From positions 216,592 to 280,591 of the forward strand of contig CAJNOP010000230.1 in the NCBI GenBank assembly GCA_905250075.1: a stretch of 64,000 bases of DNA. The letters are read 5' to 3'. Position numbers and translations under genes: made by a program. The stretch comes from Rotaria sp. Silwood1. Taxonomy: Eukaryota > Rotifera > Eurotatoria > Philodinida > Philodinidae. Below are positions 23,704-35,249 of the stretch, piece after piece (the first letter of the stretch is position 1; each line of letters begins with the position of its first letter). The notes beneath the pieces were generated by a model. The model saw only the letters and a program-made list of their open reading frames with translations, ran no database searches and had not been told where the DNA came from.

Positions 23704-24511
23704 TCAAATCGATGATTTCACAAGTACCGGCTTGCTTTCCATATGATTGCCGATAACATACAACCAATAACCAACTTCAAAAGTAGCAAGCCAAGCGAAC
23801 AAGAAAGAGACAATGACAGCAAATTTAGCACACCATTTTCGTTGATACCACGGACAGGAAGATGATTGATCTTCTACAATAAATGACAATTCTCAAAATA
23901 GAATTACCTAGCAATGATTATGTATACCTCTTGTGCAATAGTATTCGACAATGGTGAAGATCTTCGGTTCGGATTCGTTTGAAATCCACTTACATGGCCG
24001 GCTACCAATGAATAAGAAACCAAGAAATCCAATACCGATTAGAACGCAAGAGCCAAGTATCTGATATCGATAAAGAATAGCCTAAATTCCAATCAAAAAA
24101 TAAAACTAATGCTTTGTAAACAAAAATATTTTCTTCAAAGACTTGCTTACATCGTCAGGCATTGTGTAATAAGATTTCATACCGAATGCGAAGATTTCAG
24201 ATGCAGCTACATAGACAAAGATCCAAAGAGCAATTGTTCTAAATATTTTCTTGCATGATAGCTGATTCTAAAATAAAAAAAGTTTATTTTTCGAACTGTT
24301 TACAAATAAAAATGAAACTTGATAAACTAATTCAATGTTTAACGTATTTTAACATAAATAAAGGTTATCTTTATTTTTAATAATAAGGCTTTACCAATGT
24401 TTTCTGCAACGTTTTTTCCGACTGATCTATGGGTAATATCGGTAAATCTTGCCATTGCTCAGCAATATTCATTTTAACTTCGTCACGATTCTGTGGATGT
24501 ATACTAGTCAT
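23704..24511 (-). CDS. Multi-pass membrane protein, unknown function, four exons
   Basis: Exons 24395-24511, 24151-24267, 23928-24081 and 23704-23873 join through GT..AG introns with matching phases (0, 0, 1) to give 185 residues. The N-terminus is hydrophilic (39 residues, whole first exon). Three hydrophobic spans follow: about residues 47-65 (ALWIFVYVAASEIF), 84-104 (GSCVLIGIGFLGFLFI) and 145-168 (FAVIVSFLFAWLATF). Short cysteine-containing loops lie between the second and third spans. I recognise no family. An alternative last exon (listed next) would replace the final eight residues with a fourth membrane span, giving a tetraspan-like layout. Expression cannot be inferred. The regular intron structure and codon openness argue strongly for a real gene. 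Confidence 0.75.
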
Positions 24512-24818
24512 TGTCTGTTACCGTTGCCAAATGTAAAAAGACCTAATGAAAATGCTACATTTTTTTTATAGTACGACACAGAAAAGAAAAAGATTGAATC
24601 TATATTGTGAACTCTGTCGATCAACCGACTTTGCCCGACGACTGACCTCATGACAAAGTAACAATTTTTCTTCGTCGACATAGGTCAACGCACGAGGTGA
24701 TTCATCATTCTACTCGGAAAAGGATTGAATAACTCTGCTACTGCTTCACTAAAGGTACTATTTCTTTTGCCAATGAGAAAGAAGTACACATAGTGCATAT
24801 TCATTAGAAAAAAAATCT

Positions 24819-24840
24819 GGATGTTGGTGTGGGTGAAGTC
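24819..24840. repeat. Half of a G-rich hairpin element
   Basis: Only the G arm (GGATGTTGGTGTGGGTG) remains. The following sequence lacks a C arm. Confidence 0.45.
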
Positions 24841-25154
24841 TCTAGTGACAACTCAATTTCGTTCTAGTCAACACTTCTCTGATGAATATATATCTATACT
24901 TTACCGTTACTGTTGGTCAGTATAATTGAACAGCTAGCTTTTCATATTTTATTGAACTAAATTCTTTTCAATCTTTTGAATAGAAATCGAGTCAATGCAT
25001 TAATAACAAAGACATAAAGAGCAAAATTATGAAGGGCGTATTGATATTAGGGCTGCGAGACTTTATGATAAAAAAGAAAGTTTCTCCTTTTTGGAAATTT
25101 TTCTGAATGCTTTCCAATGTTCTGATTTTATGAAGCTCACATATATTTTCGAGA

Positions 25155-25330
25155 AAAATAGTAAGTGTAAGCTTAAATCGAGTTTGTGCGGCTTTCTCTT
25201 TCCTTCCCCTATTAAAGACAGCTTCCCATTACAGACCATTACAAACAGGGTCAGTCTGCGCGTTAAAACTGATCAAGTCACAACTCGTGTTATAACTTCT
25301 GAGTTACAAGCAATAAACTTTCCGGTGACA
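25155..25330 (+). repeat. Dispersed repeat, copy 1
   Basis: Shares with 34307-34400 the blocks AGTAAGT, a TCGA/GTG-rich segment, and (C/T)CC.ATTACAGACC followed by AACA..CAGG.TC. A further shared block, TCTCCTTTTTG.AAATTTTTCTG, lies just upstream here (about 25083) but downstream in the other copy (about 34567), so the two are rearranged relatives. Family and boundaries are unknown. Confidence 0.4.
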
Positions 25331-25410
25331 AAAGTTAATTGACTTATAACTGTCAACCATAGTTATAACTATTAACCATTTTAACCTGATGAATTTCTTT
25401 TGAATTCTGA

Positions 25411-25462
25411 GATGGGTGTGGGCGTCATTGAAATTAAGAGACATATCTATATCCACACCCAA
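25411..25462 (+). repeat. G-rich hairpin element
   Basis: G arm GATGGGTGTGGGCGTC, loop AAATTAAGAGACAT, C arm ATATCCACACCCAA. Confidence 0.7.
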
Positions 25463-25983
25463 ATTGATTGTGATTTCTGTTGGATAATAGCTTAGATGCT
25501 ACACTTCAAATAGATATATTCAATACCTCTTCAACTTTGAATATAGTTAAGATACACGAAAAATAAAAATGGGGTCGTTACTTATGAAACATCCTTTATC
25601 AAATGTGCAAAAATAATATGTCTTATATAGTGAATTGAGATCAATTCAATTCGAAATGTTTTGCTTTGGTTGATAGATGAATAATTTCTGATCTATTATT
25701 TATTTGCTTCGAAGGACAAATGATATTCAGCAAGATATATGATTCTCTCTGAAAGTATTGTCATGATACACAAAGTCTTCTTGGAAAAGTGTATAAATAA
25801 GGTGAATCGAATTTTCTTTCGAGAAAACTCAATCGCTAGTGATCGGAATAAGAAACATAACCAAACAAGTGTATCGAATCAATATTCGACTGATTGATGT
25901 TGTTCACAAGATTAAAACATGGAGAACGTTAAATGAGACCTCACGTCACTATCGATCAATACTGATTTTTCTTAGGAAAAAAG

Positions 25984-26080
25984 AGGGTGTGGGCGTGAGT
26001 ATGGTTGTGGATGTGTGGGTGTTAATCTTTTCTTCATTCATACTCACACCCACAGTCACACACACCACCCACCCCACCCC
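25984..26080 (-). repeat. G-rich hairpin element, long
   Basis: G arm (25984-26022) GGGTGTGGGCGTGAGTATGG then TTGTGGATGTGTGGGTG. The loop TTAATCTTTTCTTC is the family loop reversed. C arm ACTCACACCCACAGTCACAC then CCACCCCACCCC. It accounts for an apparent 104-codon open frame here. Confidence 0.8.
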
Positions 26081-28683
26081 AAGTAAAAATCTTGTCCTGT
26101 TCTACAGGACAGGACAACAGGACCGTCCTGCTCTGTGCTCATCTCTGGTATGAACTAACATGCCAAGATAGAGCTGAGTTAGTTTCTTCGTTAATGGTAA
26201 CTGAAAAAAGTAATCTCACAATGAACTAAACATAAAAAGATGATGTCAATAAGAGCATAAAAAAATTTACACCACGATTTTCTTATATTCAAGAACATAC
26301 TCATAACAGTACGATAAATATTAGTTTCCAGTTCTTTAAAGGATTCAATTGTTTGACTGAAATCTCTAGTCTACATTGCAATTAGTAGAAGACTATTGAC
26401 TCAAGAACAACAATACAGAGAATAACTTGCATTTTTTTTTATAAACTATATCTGTTAGTATTTCTAGTTGATTCAATATGTAGTGAATAGTTTACACGAC
26501 TATGATGAAAAATAATTTTAATGATAACAAAGTTAAAATTGGCATCTATCGAAGTCAACAGAAAATGCACTATTTTTAGATGCTACTCTTCGTCATCGTC
26601 TTATCTAATCTCACATACTAGATGCATACTTTTTCATTACTATGTTATATACATCTTATTGAATTTTCTTTGCACTATGGAATCTATAGCAAGTTATTGT
26701 TGATCCACATTTTATCATTAGGTTTTTGCCTAATAATCGTAAAACTTTTCAATAACTGTATACAGTCGTTTTTGCAGTCTAGATAAATGCCAATCCCCAA
26801 ACCCATAGGTATTAATCAATTAGAAAAAGTCTTAATACACAGTTTTCTAGAGAAAACTTTGGTCTAGTTTTTGAGATATTGTTTGATTCAAATCAGTTGA
26901 TGTGTAGAAGAAATAATAATTATATACTGAGAACAACATGAATGAAAGAAATGAAACGAAGCTGTATTGACCCAATGTCAAATGTTTTCTTCATAATTAT
27001 TGGATGGTCACTCAGACAGGGCTATACTTGGAACAGATAATTTCTTTTTTTCACATTCTGTTTTATTTTCCAATGATATACAGCTATATAAAAAGTTTTT
27101 GTAGAATGCGATTCCCGTTTTGAGGCATGAACTATCTCTAACCAGAACAGATGTTCATGATAAGGAGAAACAGAGTTTCTAAATGATTATTAAAAGTAGC
27201 CGAAAAGCTCTTCTTAATTTTTCGATTGAACTCTGCAGAATAAAACATAGTGTTGGAATACTTGCTCGATCACGTTTGTGTCGATGAAACGCAGACTAAA
27301 TGTTGCAGCTGTAGCTTTTCGACTCTTATCTATATGAAAAATTGGTGTATATGATTATACTTAGTGTAATTTTAATAGATCTAGCGATTTTGAGCGTTTG
27401 TTGTGTTACTGATGAGTTCAATGATATTATTGACAAGAAGAATTCAATTTTTAAATATCTCTGAAAATCGAGTTTTGCAGAAAATCTGTCTAAAGAAACT
27501 AGGCATTCTCGAAAAAGCTGTTCATTTAAGAATCTATTCGTCTTTTTAGTAGTTTTGAATTAGAGTATTTCAATGTTTCGTCATTCAAAACACTGGAACG
27601 GTAAAAATACGAGTTTAACTAGAAAGTCATTTAAAATCTTAGTCCGCAAATCACCATACAACATATTTAAACCTTTTAAAGATGATATCGCAATTCAGAA
27701 TATCAAATTATATTAATTCAAAAGCTTAAAACGATTCAGATGTAGTCGAGTTAAAGTCGTGTGCTCTTGAAAAAGAATTACTGAAGTTTACATATTGATC
27801 TACTCAATGCTCCCAGTTGAATGCATTGTTTGCATCATGTTTAACTTCTTTCTTTACTATTTCTTCTCATCTTATGTATTGTCCTTATGTTTCTATCCTT
27901 ACTTCGTATATCATGTTACATTTTGTCTCTGTCTTATTGCTCTTACTTTCTCTCCTTATTATCTTTTTTATTGATATACTTTTCTTCTCTCTGGTGATCG
28001 AGTATATAAGCGTATACTTAGTATGAAGACGATGCTATTGTTTATAAATACGACATATAATAAAGCGTAATTCCATCAGCGTTAACTCTTCTTCTATCTA
28101 GAGTCGTCACAGTTTATATTATCCGGCTGTCATAAGCATTAGTGTGAGGCCATTGATTATGCCAATTCTATGTACTCATCCAACGTTAAGTTATGTGTAT
28201 GTTGAGAGTTCTTATAAATTATTTGACGTTCGCTTGACATGTCTTATCAGGGCATTCGTTGTCCTTTCTCGAGTCTAAATTATGTATAACCTAGATTAGT
28301 TCACTGCTAACTATGACGTAGCCGAGACGTCTGTCATTCCTCATAATTCTTCACTGCATTATCCATATCTTCCACTCAATATGTCTTCTTCCTCTCGATA
28401 CGTCTTTCTTTTCTTTTGACGTACGACCTCTTCCTCTTGATATGTTTTCCTTCTTATAGTTATATATTGACTTCCGTCTCTCTCTCTCTCTCGCTCGGTG
28501 TTCCGTAATAAAATCTATGTTTGGTTCGGATGAGATTGATTTCTGATATAAAGAAAGAGATTCAAAGACAATTCTTTTCAGATTAACTCTTATTGTATTT
28601 GAAATTGTTACAACTGGTTTATAATTACATTAAAAAACTGATTATTCTATTCGATTATTGGACAGGTAGCAAATTTGATAACA

Positions 28684-30141
28684 ATGTCTTCATTACCGTT
28701 AGTGAATTCATGGACTGAATGGGGCTCGTTGGAACTTGTTTGCGTAGGAACTGCTAAGGGTATGTGTTATCCTGATGAAACTCCTTCTTATCCTTGGCAT
28801 ACAGGTTCTCCTAGCCTACGCCCATATCTTCGATCGATTGCTGGCCCACGGCCTCGTCATCGGATTGAACAAGCACAAGCTCAATTGGACAATTTAGCTG
28901 ATCTACTTCAAGCTGAGTCGATCGTAGTCGCAAATTCTATAGATGAAATATACGACCAAGATGTAGGACAAGTTCTTACTCGAAAGGAAACGTTAGTAGC
29001 TAGCAGTTCGGAAATAACAACTAACGGTCGAACTGTTCAGAAGAGCAGAATTGATGTGTGTCGACCATTGGTATCATCACTTGCAGAACCGCGCTTCGAT
29101 CATCAACTAGCCACACCTCATTTTAAGTCTCAGTATCAGTTTGGTCTTGCATGCCCACGAGATATATTGATTACATTCGGTGATACTGTGGTAGAAGCGC
29201 CTACTTCTGTTCACACGCGATATTTTGAATCAGAATACTATAAACCACTTCTTTATTCATTATGGAGACAAGATTCGAATATGAAATGGATTCAACCTCC
29301 AAAACCTACATGTTCGCTAACATTAATGTTTCAGGATGTTGACTATTGGGAAAAAATAAATACACAAGATTATAACAAATCAATTTTTGCCAAAAGTGGG
29401 TATAAGACAAATTTAAACGAAAGCGAAGTTGCTTTTGATGCTGCTGATATAATACGTATGGGCAAAGACGTCTTTTATAAAAAATCTGCATCAGCAAATA
29501 ACCAAGGTTTCTATTGGCTGCGTCGTACTTTTCCTCATCTTCGTTTTCATATGATGCATTTTCCAACTGATGGAAGTTATCATTTGGATGTTTCACTTAT
29601 TCCATTACGACCGCCAACATCAGGCTCTGATGGTCTTGTACTTCTTAATCAAAATTATCCGCCATTGGCTAGTGAGATGAAGTTGTTTACCGATAATGAT
29701 TGGCGTCCGATATGGGCACCCTTACCTGCAACAGCCGATGTTCCTCCACTAGCTTTGTGTACAGGCAATCTTAATACCAATCTCCTTTCACTTAACGATC
29801 ATACAGTAATAATCGAAGAATGTGAAATACCACTCTATCAAGTTCTATACGATGAACTCGGCTTTGATGTTATCACATGTCCTCTTCGAGTACTCAATGA
29901 ATTCGGCGGTGGTATTCATTGTGGTAGGAGTTATTCTCATTATTTTTTTTTTGTTATTTCACTTATGATTTTCTTTTTACTTTGAACAGTGACATGGGAT
30001 ATTCGTCGACAGGACTCTTGTATCGACTACTTTCCGAATCAAAATTATGAATCCGAATGTCAAATCGATCTTGACAATTATTTCGATCGAACAATATTAT
30101 CGCCTGATCATAAAAACTGGCTCAGTAGAGTCAATTTATGA
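28684..30141 (+). CDS. Glycine amidinotransferase-like enzyme (amidinotransferase family), two exons
   Basis: Exons 28684-29923 and 29990-30141 join in frame (GT..AG, 66-bp intron, phase 1) for 463 residues; animal glycine amidinotransferase is about 420. The family transfers an amidino group from arginine to an amine acceptor such as glycine (creatine pathway) or an inosamine. The catalytic residues are present: the acidic FDAAD block (252-255), the histidine in YHLDVSL (H300), and the cysteine in GGGIHCVTWDIRR (C413). The N-terminal EWGSLELVCVGTA matches the family's opening strand. No mitochondrial targeting peptide is obvious. The chosen ATG is the first in frame; a TTG frame extension exists upstream. 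Divergence from animal enzymes and the low intron number make a bacterial origin by transfer possible, but that needs a tree. The substrate is not predictable. Confidence 0.87.
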
Positions 30142-30963
30142 GTGGATATGAACTAATAAAATTATATATCGTTTTTTCTTGTTCATTTGAAATCTTAATA
30201 CGGATACGCAAAAGTTTCTAATTTCTGCTAAAGTAATTATTACTAATGTGGGAAGCCATTACGAGAATGACACATATATGCATACTAGTAGAATCGTATG
30301 AAGATGTCAGTAATTAATGATGAACAAAAGTAATTGACAGATAACGATGTCTGCATTTATTCATGGTCGACTTTGATTAATATCTTCAGCAGTGTTCACT
30401 TTTCGAGCGTCTTTGTGTGTATGTGTGAATGCGGGTAGGTGTGGTATGAAGCTACTGGTATATGCAAGTATAAGTATTACATTCCCAAACTGTCAAATCC
30501 TGACCATTGTTGCCAATTGTGAAAATCAATAATCTACAATGCAAATGTTGGAATCCGAAAATTCTTTTTCAATATTTGGAAAAATCCAAAAACATTTTCA
30601 ATAATCGGCTTTAACTAGTTAAAACTACTTTTGTTTTCAACTCGATGATGAATAACACTATTTTTTATTTTTACAGAATAGCTTTTAATGAAAAAAACAA
30701 AAGAAAACACCCTTCAAAATATCAGTACCTAAAATAGTAAGAATTGTTAAAATACATATTTCGGTATAAACCAACGCATAATTTTTTAATAAAATATTTT
30801 TCGTGAGAGTACATTAATGTCAATATTTCTAGTTTTGATCATAAATAACTATAAATTTCTGCACGAAATGTAGATGATCTCAACCAGCTATTTAATCCAG
30901 CTGAAATGAGTCTTATAAATATTCGATTTTGTTGATCATTTTATAATTTTTTTATGATCAGGT

Positions 30964-31047
30964 AGGGTGTGGGAGTGGGTGTGTGGGTGTAGGTGTAGGT
31001 ATTCATTTCAGCGAGACACACCCACACCGACACCCCACCCACACCCT
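30964..31047. repeat. G-rich hairpin element
   Basis: G arm AGGGTGTGGGAGTGGGTGTG then TGGGTGTAGGTGTAGG. Short loop with GCGAGACA. C arm CACACCCACACCGACACC then CCACCCACACCCT. The arms are among the longest in the window. Confidence 0.8.
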
Positions 31048-31081
31048 GAAATCGTGCGAAAATCATAGCTTCTGCAAAATT

Positions 31082-31154
31082 TACATCAAGTATGGGCAGA
31101 CGATTCTTCCAAGGTTGTCCCGATAATATGAACTTGGAAGAATCGTACATCAAG
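31082..31154. repeat. Small hairpin flanked by a 9-bp direct repeat
   Basis: CGATTCTTCCAAGG (31101) and CTTGGAAGAATCG (31133) pair across a 20-base loop. TACATCAAG occurs at 31082-31090 and again at 31146-31154, as a target duplication would. Confidence 0.6.
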
Positions 31155-31158
31155 CCTT

Positions 31159-31279
31159 CCAGGTCGAAAAAATCCGGCGTAAGATCCTATAAAATCTTAT
31201 CATCGGATTGTTTGCCCTGAAATGTTTTGTACGATTTTATCTGATCTTACAGTATCTTACGTCTGACTTTTTGAGCTGG
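31159..31279. mobile_element. Short MITE-like inverted repeat
   Basis: The ends CCAGGTCGAAAAAATCCGGC and GTCTGACTTTTTGAGCTGG are inverted copies, and GCGTAAGATC.TA near the left end pairs with TA.GATCTTAC.GTA..TTACG near the right. The interior is also partly palindromic around ATCTTATC. No coding content. Confidence 0.6.
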
Positions 31280-31321
31280 GAAGCATAAGATATAAAAAAT
31301 GCAAATGAAAAAAAAAGAGTT

Positions 31322-32893
31322 CTACAAATTAGTAGATGTTACGCGATGACGACAAACAGGACAGATGTGTGTCCTTGATAGCCACTGATCTACACAATTT
31401 GCATGCAAGAGGTGACCACACGGCAATCTTTTTATATTTTCATTGATCTTAAAATCTGTTTGACAAATGACACTAGAAAAATATATAGAACAAAATGAAA
31501 AATAAGAGATTGCAATTGAAGATTTTTCTTGTATTTTTGTTACTAACCATTTAGTTTGGTTGAACTCATCGAATGTTTGACCAAAAACCACAACTGGTAG
31601 TTTATCGATAGTACCTGGTGATGCTGGAGGATATTCATAGGTATTGAAAAAACTATTTAGTATACCGTTCTAAACAAAGATAACAATAGTGGAATTTCGA
31701 ATCTTTTAAAGAAGATTCACCCAAATTGCTTCTAAAATCGGAGCAACGATTGTTCTGCACACCCAATCTACAAAATAAATTAACAACACATTGAAAAGAT
31801 GAAGAACAAGAAATTTAAGAGGCCATAAAACGAGTGGAGCAAAAACACGAATTAATTGCCATGTCCAAACAGTCTTGTAGAAATTAGGAGCCGAAATTGA
31901 GCAAGATCCACCAGAACGTGGTTGAAAAAGAAGAACGGCTCCTATTGAATAATAATAGATGATAATGACACTTGTAAAATAAGATATCGTATAATGAATA
32001 GCTGATAAATAGGTGAAAAATCTTCGAAAATTTGGCGTACTATAAAACAGTTGATTGAGAATGACACCAAGGATAGTGATAACGATGGTACAACCAGCTA
32101 AAACAAGCCCAACGTAAGCATATGATTTAAGTGGTGCACGAAAATATAGATCTTCAATACGGGTATATACGCATTCTGTACTTTTAGTTTTAATCATGGC
32201 AAATGCCACAACACCGAAATAAACACCATCGTAAATAACCGATATGAGAAGACCAAGGTATTCTCCTATTAACGATCGTTCTGTTGGAAGTGAAGGTTTT
32301 GGTGGCCAAGTAAAAATTGAAATCCATGCATTAAAACACACAATCCCAAGATAGAAGCGAATAAGTTCACAGTCGTTATTTTTCGGTTTTTTCGAACTAA
32401 ATACAAAGACAGTGCTAACGCAAACCAATATAAATTTGAGAAAATGAAAAACACTGCGTAGATCAGACCCTTGATGATATTGACTCGAACTTGCGGCATC
32501 GAACAGAGTCGTACGGTACAAAATCAAGTTTCGTACAGAAAATAGAAGAGTAATAGCAAGTGCGATGCTACCAAAAACAAGTATGCAAGTTGATAATATC
32601 ACGAGAGCATTAGATATGCTACATGTTTCTGTACCATAGTAAAGACCAATAGTGAGAAGAACAATATCAATGATATTGTAGCATAAACGAAGTAGACAAC
32701 CGGAAAATATACGGTCAAGACGAGTTAACGAATCAATCCATGTCGAAGATTGTCTATTGTCATCATCAACAGAAACTAGCATTCTGCTTGTCGGATTGAT
32801 TGCATCATTGTGTATGTAAGAACTTATTCTACGAGTCACCGATGCCCTGATTATATCGTTCGATTCATCAACGTTGTTTGATACTGTAGACAT
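31322..32893 (-). CDS. Multi-pass membrane RING-H2 E3 ubiquitin ligase, three exons
   Basis: Exons 31721-32893, 31548-31669 and 31322-31472 join in phase (0, then 2) for 481 residues. The N-terminal 65 residues are polar. Then come seven or eight hydrophobic spans between about residues 66 and 385, for example ALVILSTCILVFGSIALAI and SVIYDGVYFGVVAFAMI. A short linker leads to a C-terminal RING-H2 finger: CVICQTDF...LPCGHLLHANCVDQWL....CPVCR. All eight zinc ligands are there, in the C3H2C3 order. Such proteins move ubiquitin from an E2 to substrates at the ER, Golgi or endosome membrane. The start at 32893 follows in-frame open sequence, and a longer N-terminus is possible. The second intron splits the codon of the first RING cysteine. 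No close named family is recognised. Confidence 0.87.
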
Positions 32894-34128
32894 AGTAGAT
32901 GAGCGAACTAAATATTTGAAAAAGAATATAAAAAATTTGACTTTACAGAGACCAATTATTGTGTTAAGTGAAGCGAATACTTTGTCGATAAAAAACGAAT
33001 CATGAATCACAGTTACTTTTGAAAACAATCAACTATATATTTCTTTTTTTCTCTCACATACGCCCATGCTGTACATGAAAGTGAAAAATCTGATCAGTAA
33101 AAGAAGAAAAAAAACGTGTAAAATGCACTCGACGGTTACCTGACTCAATGATTCATGCTTTGTAAATATCTATGCCCTTTACACTTTTTTCCTCACATGT
33201 GTAAATAAAGTGGTGGATATAAGTTAAAAACATTTTTGGTTTTGCTATAACTCAGCCATCTTTGCAGATAGAGACCTGCTTCTTTCAGCGTTAGAAAGAC
33301 ACACAACCACACTGATCTGAGAAGAAAATTTTCCATGTAACAGTTCTTGGACACTTCTCTGTTGTTTGCTTACAGTCATATTTCTCTATTCTTTACAAGA
33401 TAAAAAGGTACTACTGACTTCCTTTCAGTGCAATGTTTATCTGATATATCTTTGAAGGATTAATATTTTTGTCTTTGTTTAAGAATAATAGGTCTTATGT
33501 TTTTGTCGAGATATAACAATCATTTTTTGTTTAGAAACATAGAAAAAGTTCATCTTTATAAAAATCGCGCTTCTATCTGTTCACTCTTGTACTACTTTGA
33601 AATCGATCTCTCTCTCTCTATAATTAGTAGAAGATTCAAAACAAAAACGAGAGGGAAGAGAGGGAGTCATTATGTTGAACACTTGTTTCGTCGTCAAATA
33701 AAACTCGAATAAAAATATTTAGAATAGAAGTTGTTTATATTCATATGCTTTAAATTAGCATCAAACATATTTTTATTTTTACTTGCTATTGTAATATCTT
33801 CTGTACATATATCTTATAATATTCTTTGATAAGTCTTTCGACAAATTCATTCAGAAGTATTTTTTTAAATTTGTATGTTCAAGACGATCGAAGAATTTAG
33901 AATAAGTTAATCGCATTCTAAATTTTCTCATTGCAGTTTTGTTCTTTAACGAAAAGAAAATTCATCAAAAAACCCAGATAAGACACTTTTCTTAAGTATA
34001 TATGAATAACTCACGATGAAGAAATGATCTGACGAAAGTTAGGAATGGAAAATTGAGTTCATCTTGATTTCTATTTTAGAAATATAATTTTGTATGCGAG
34101 AACATTTTTTTTAACAGAATAAGGATCA

Positions 34129-34182
34129 TGGATCATTTTGTATTCGTGTTCCTTTCTCTTTATCTTGTTGGTATTGCAGGTA
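34129..34182 (+). CDS. Possible signal-peptide first exon
   Basis: ATG GAT CAT opens a run of 17-18 codons, mostly hydrophobic (FVFVFLSLYLVGIA), that ends at a strong donor GGTAAGTTT. This is the classic first exon of a secreted protein. A candidate second exon (from about 34249) gives only DGSNILNKGQ before a stop, and repeat sequence follows. The gene is probably truncated. Confidence 0.3.
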
Positions 34183-34306
34183 AGTTTGATTAAAAAACGA
34201 ATGTTTTTTTGTTGAAAAACTAGCATGGAATTTATTTGTTTATTGAAGATGGATCAAATATTTTGAATAAAGGTCAGTAGTTATGATATTCTTCTTTTGT
34301 TAGAAA

Positions 34307-34490
34307 ATAGTAAGTTTCAGTTGTAAGTCGAAGTCGTTGTGGCTCTGCTCTCCCTATTACAGACCTTAACAATCAGGTTCAAAGGTCATTCTTCCAGCTC
34401 ATTGTTGACTTCAACAGCCGAGCACGACAGGCGTCAAACTATTTTCCCAGAGTTTCTTAGCAATGGAAAAAGGCAATAAACGACATTAGC
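34307..34490 (+). repeat. Dispersed repeat, copy 2
   Basis: Partner of the repeat at 25155-25330. It shares CCTATTACAGACC and AACAATCAGG-like blocks, with the TCTCCTTTTTG block downstream near 34567. Confidence 0.4.
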
Positions 34491-34596
34491 AACAGGACTT
34501 AGCTTGTTATAGAACGTTTCAAAGCCTTTCTCAAACTCTGAATCACTGGAATACACTTCCACATCTTCTCCTTTTTGAAAATTTTTCTGCTTTGAT

Positions 34597-34705
34597 TGGG
34601 TGTAGGCATGGATGGCTGTAGAATGTGGTGTGAACGATTAGAGAGCGAGTGTGAATCCTTGCATTTTTGACACGCGCAACTATACTTACACCCGTCCACA
34701 CACAC
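34597..34705. repeat. G-rich hairpin element, diverged
   Basis: G arm TTGGGTGTAGGCATGG with AATGTGGTGTGAA. The loop includes TTAGAGAGCGAG. C arm TTACACCCGTCCACACACAC. Confidence 0.5.
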
Positions 34706-34981
34706 TGTTTGAGCGATTGTCGAAATGCGCTTATGATGCTTTGAATCTTTCCTCCTTATATAAACTCACCGTCACTCTTTAAATACCCTTGTCGAGAAGC
34801 ATGCATTTTACCATTCTGCAGTCTTTAAGAAATGCACAAGAAGATGATTGTGGCATCTCAAAGCGATTTCTTTTTACCTATTCTGTTATGTTGTAAAAAA
34901 CAGAGAAAGAAAAAAAGAAATAAAACAGAATTTTTCCAACTTGCGTATTTTGTAAGAGTGTAATACTAATGTGACGGAAGG

Positions 34982-35164
34982 TTACCGTTTGAATATGTTC
35001 TCCACATCGTCGGCCATAATGAAACGGAGTGTCTTCAATGATAGCCGAACTAGGAAGAAGTTTGAGTTGTCTTCAACTTCGAATGATAGTGCAAAACCTT
35101 GATCATGCCCTGTTATACCAACTTTCACCGAAAATTTTAAGCTTATATGGATGGTTCCTGACAT
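34982..35164 (-). other. Unidentified possible exon fragment
   Basis: A 60-codon open frame of normal amino-acid composition (for example GHDQGFALSFEVEDN) ends at a donor-like CGGTAACC. A second minus-strand frame across the same bases also looks coding in part but has stops. No family is recognised; it may be a broken exon. Confidence 0.2.
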
Positions 35165-35226
35165 TGATAACTTTGGAGAGGTCTATAAAACATCAATCAC
35201 TCTTTCCCAAGGCATAATTAGTATGA

Positions 35227-35249
35227 CATACACCCCACTCACACCCTTA
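35227..35249. repeat. C arm of a hairpin element
   Basis: ATACACCCCACTCACACCC without a G arm nearby. A half element. Confidence 0.4.

Larger units (their letters stand above)
24512..28683. other. Intergenic, with repeats only
   Basis: No recognisable gene in 4.2 kb. Contents are a half-hairpin at 24819, two hairpin elements (25411 and 25984) and one copy of a dispersed repeat (25155-25330). The last 200 bp before the amidinotransferase include a CT-rich tract (CTCTCTCTCTCTC near 28480-28493). Confidence 0.45.
30142..31321. other. Intergenic with foldback elements
   Basis: No gene. It contains a diverged G-rich patch (about 30416-30440), a long G-rich hairpin (30964-31047), a small hairpin flanked by a 9-bp direct repeat (31082-31154) and a 120-bp inverted repeat (31159-31279). 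Confidence 0.5.

Noticed and set aside
25839-26153. A 104-codon plus-strand open frame
   Set aside because: Much of it is the G-rich hairpin at 25984-26080 read as protein; no domain or splice signals.
27817-28026. Hydrophobic plus-strand frame of 69 codons
   Set aside because: CT-rich low-complexity sequence; no start context, domain or splice evidence.
29306-29596. Minus-strand open frame of 96 codons
   Set aside because: Antisense shadow of the amidinotransferase exon.
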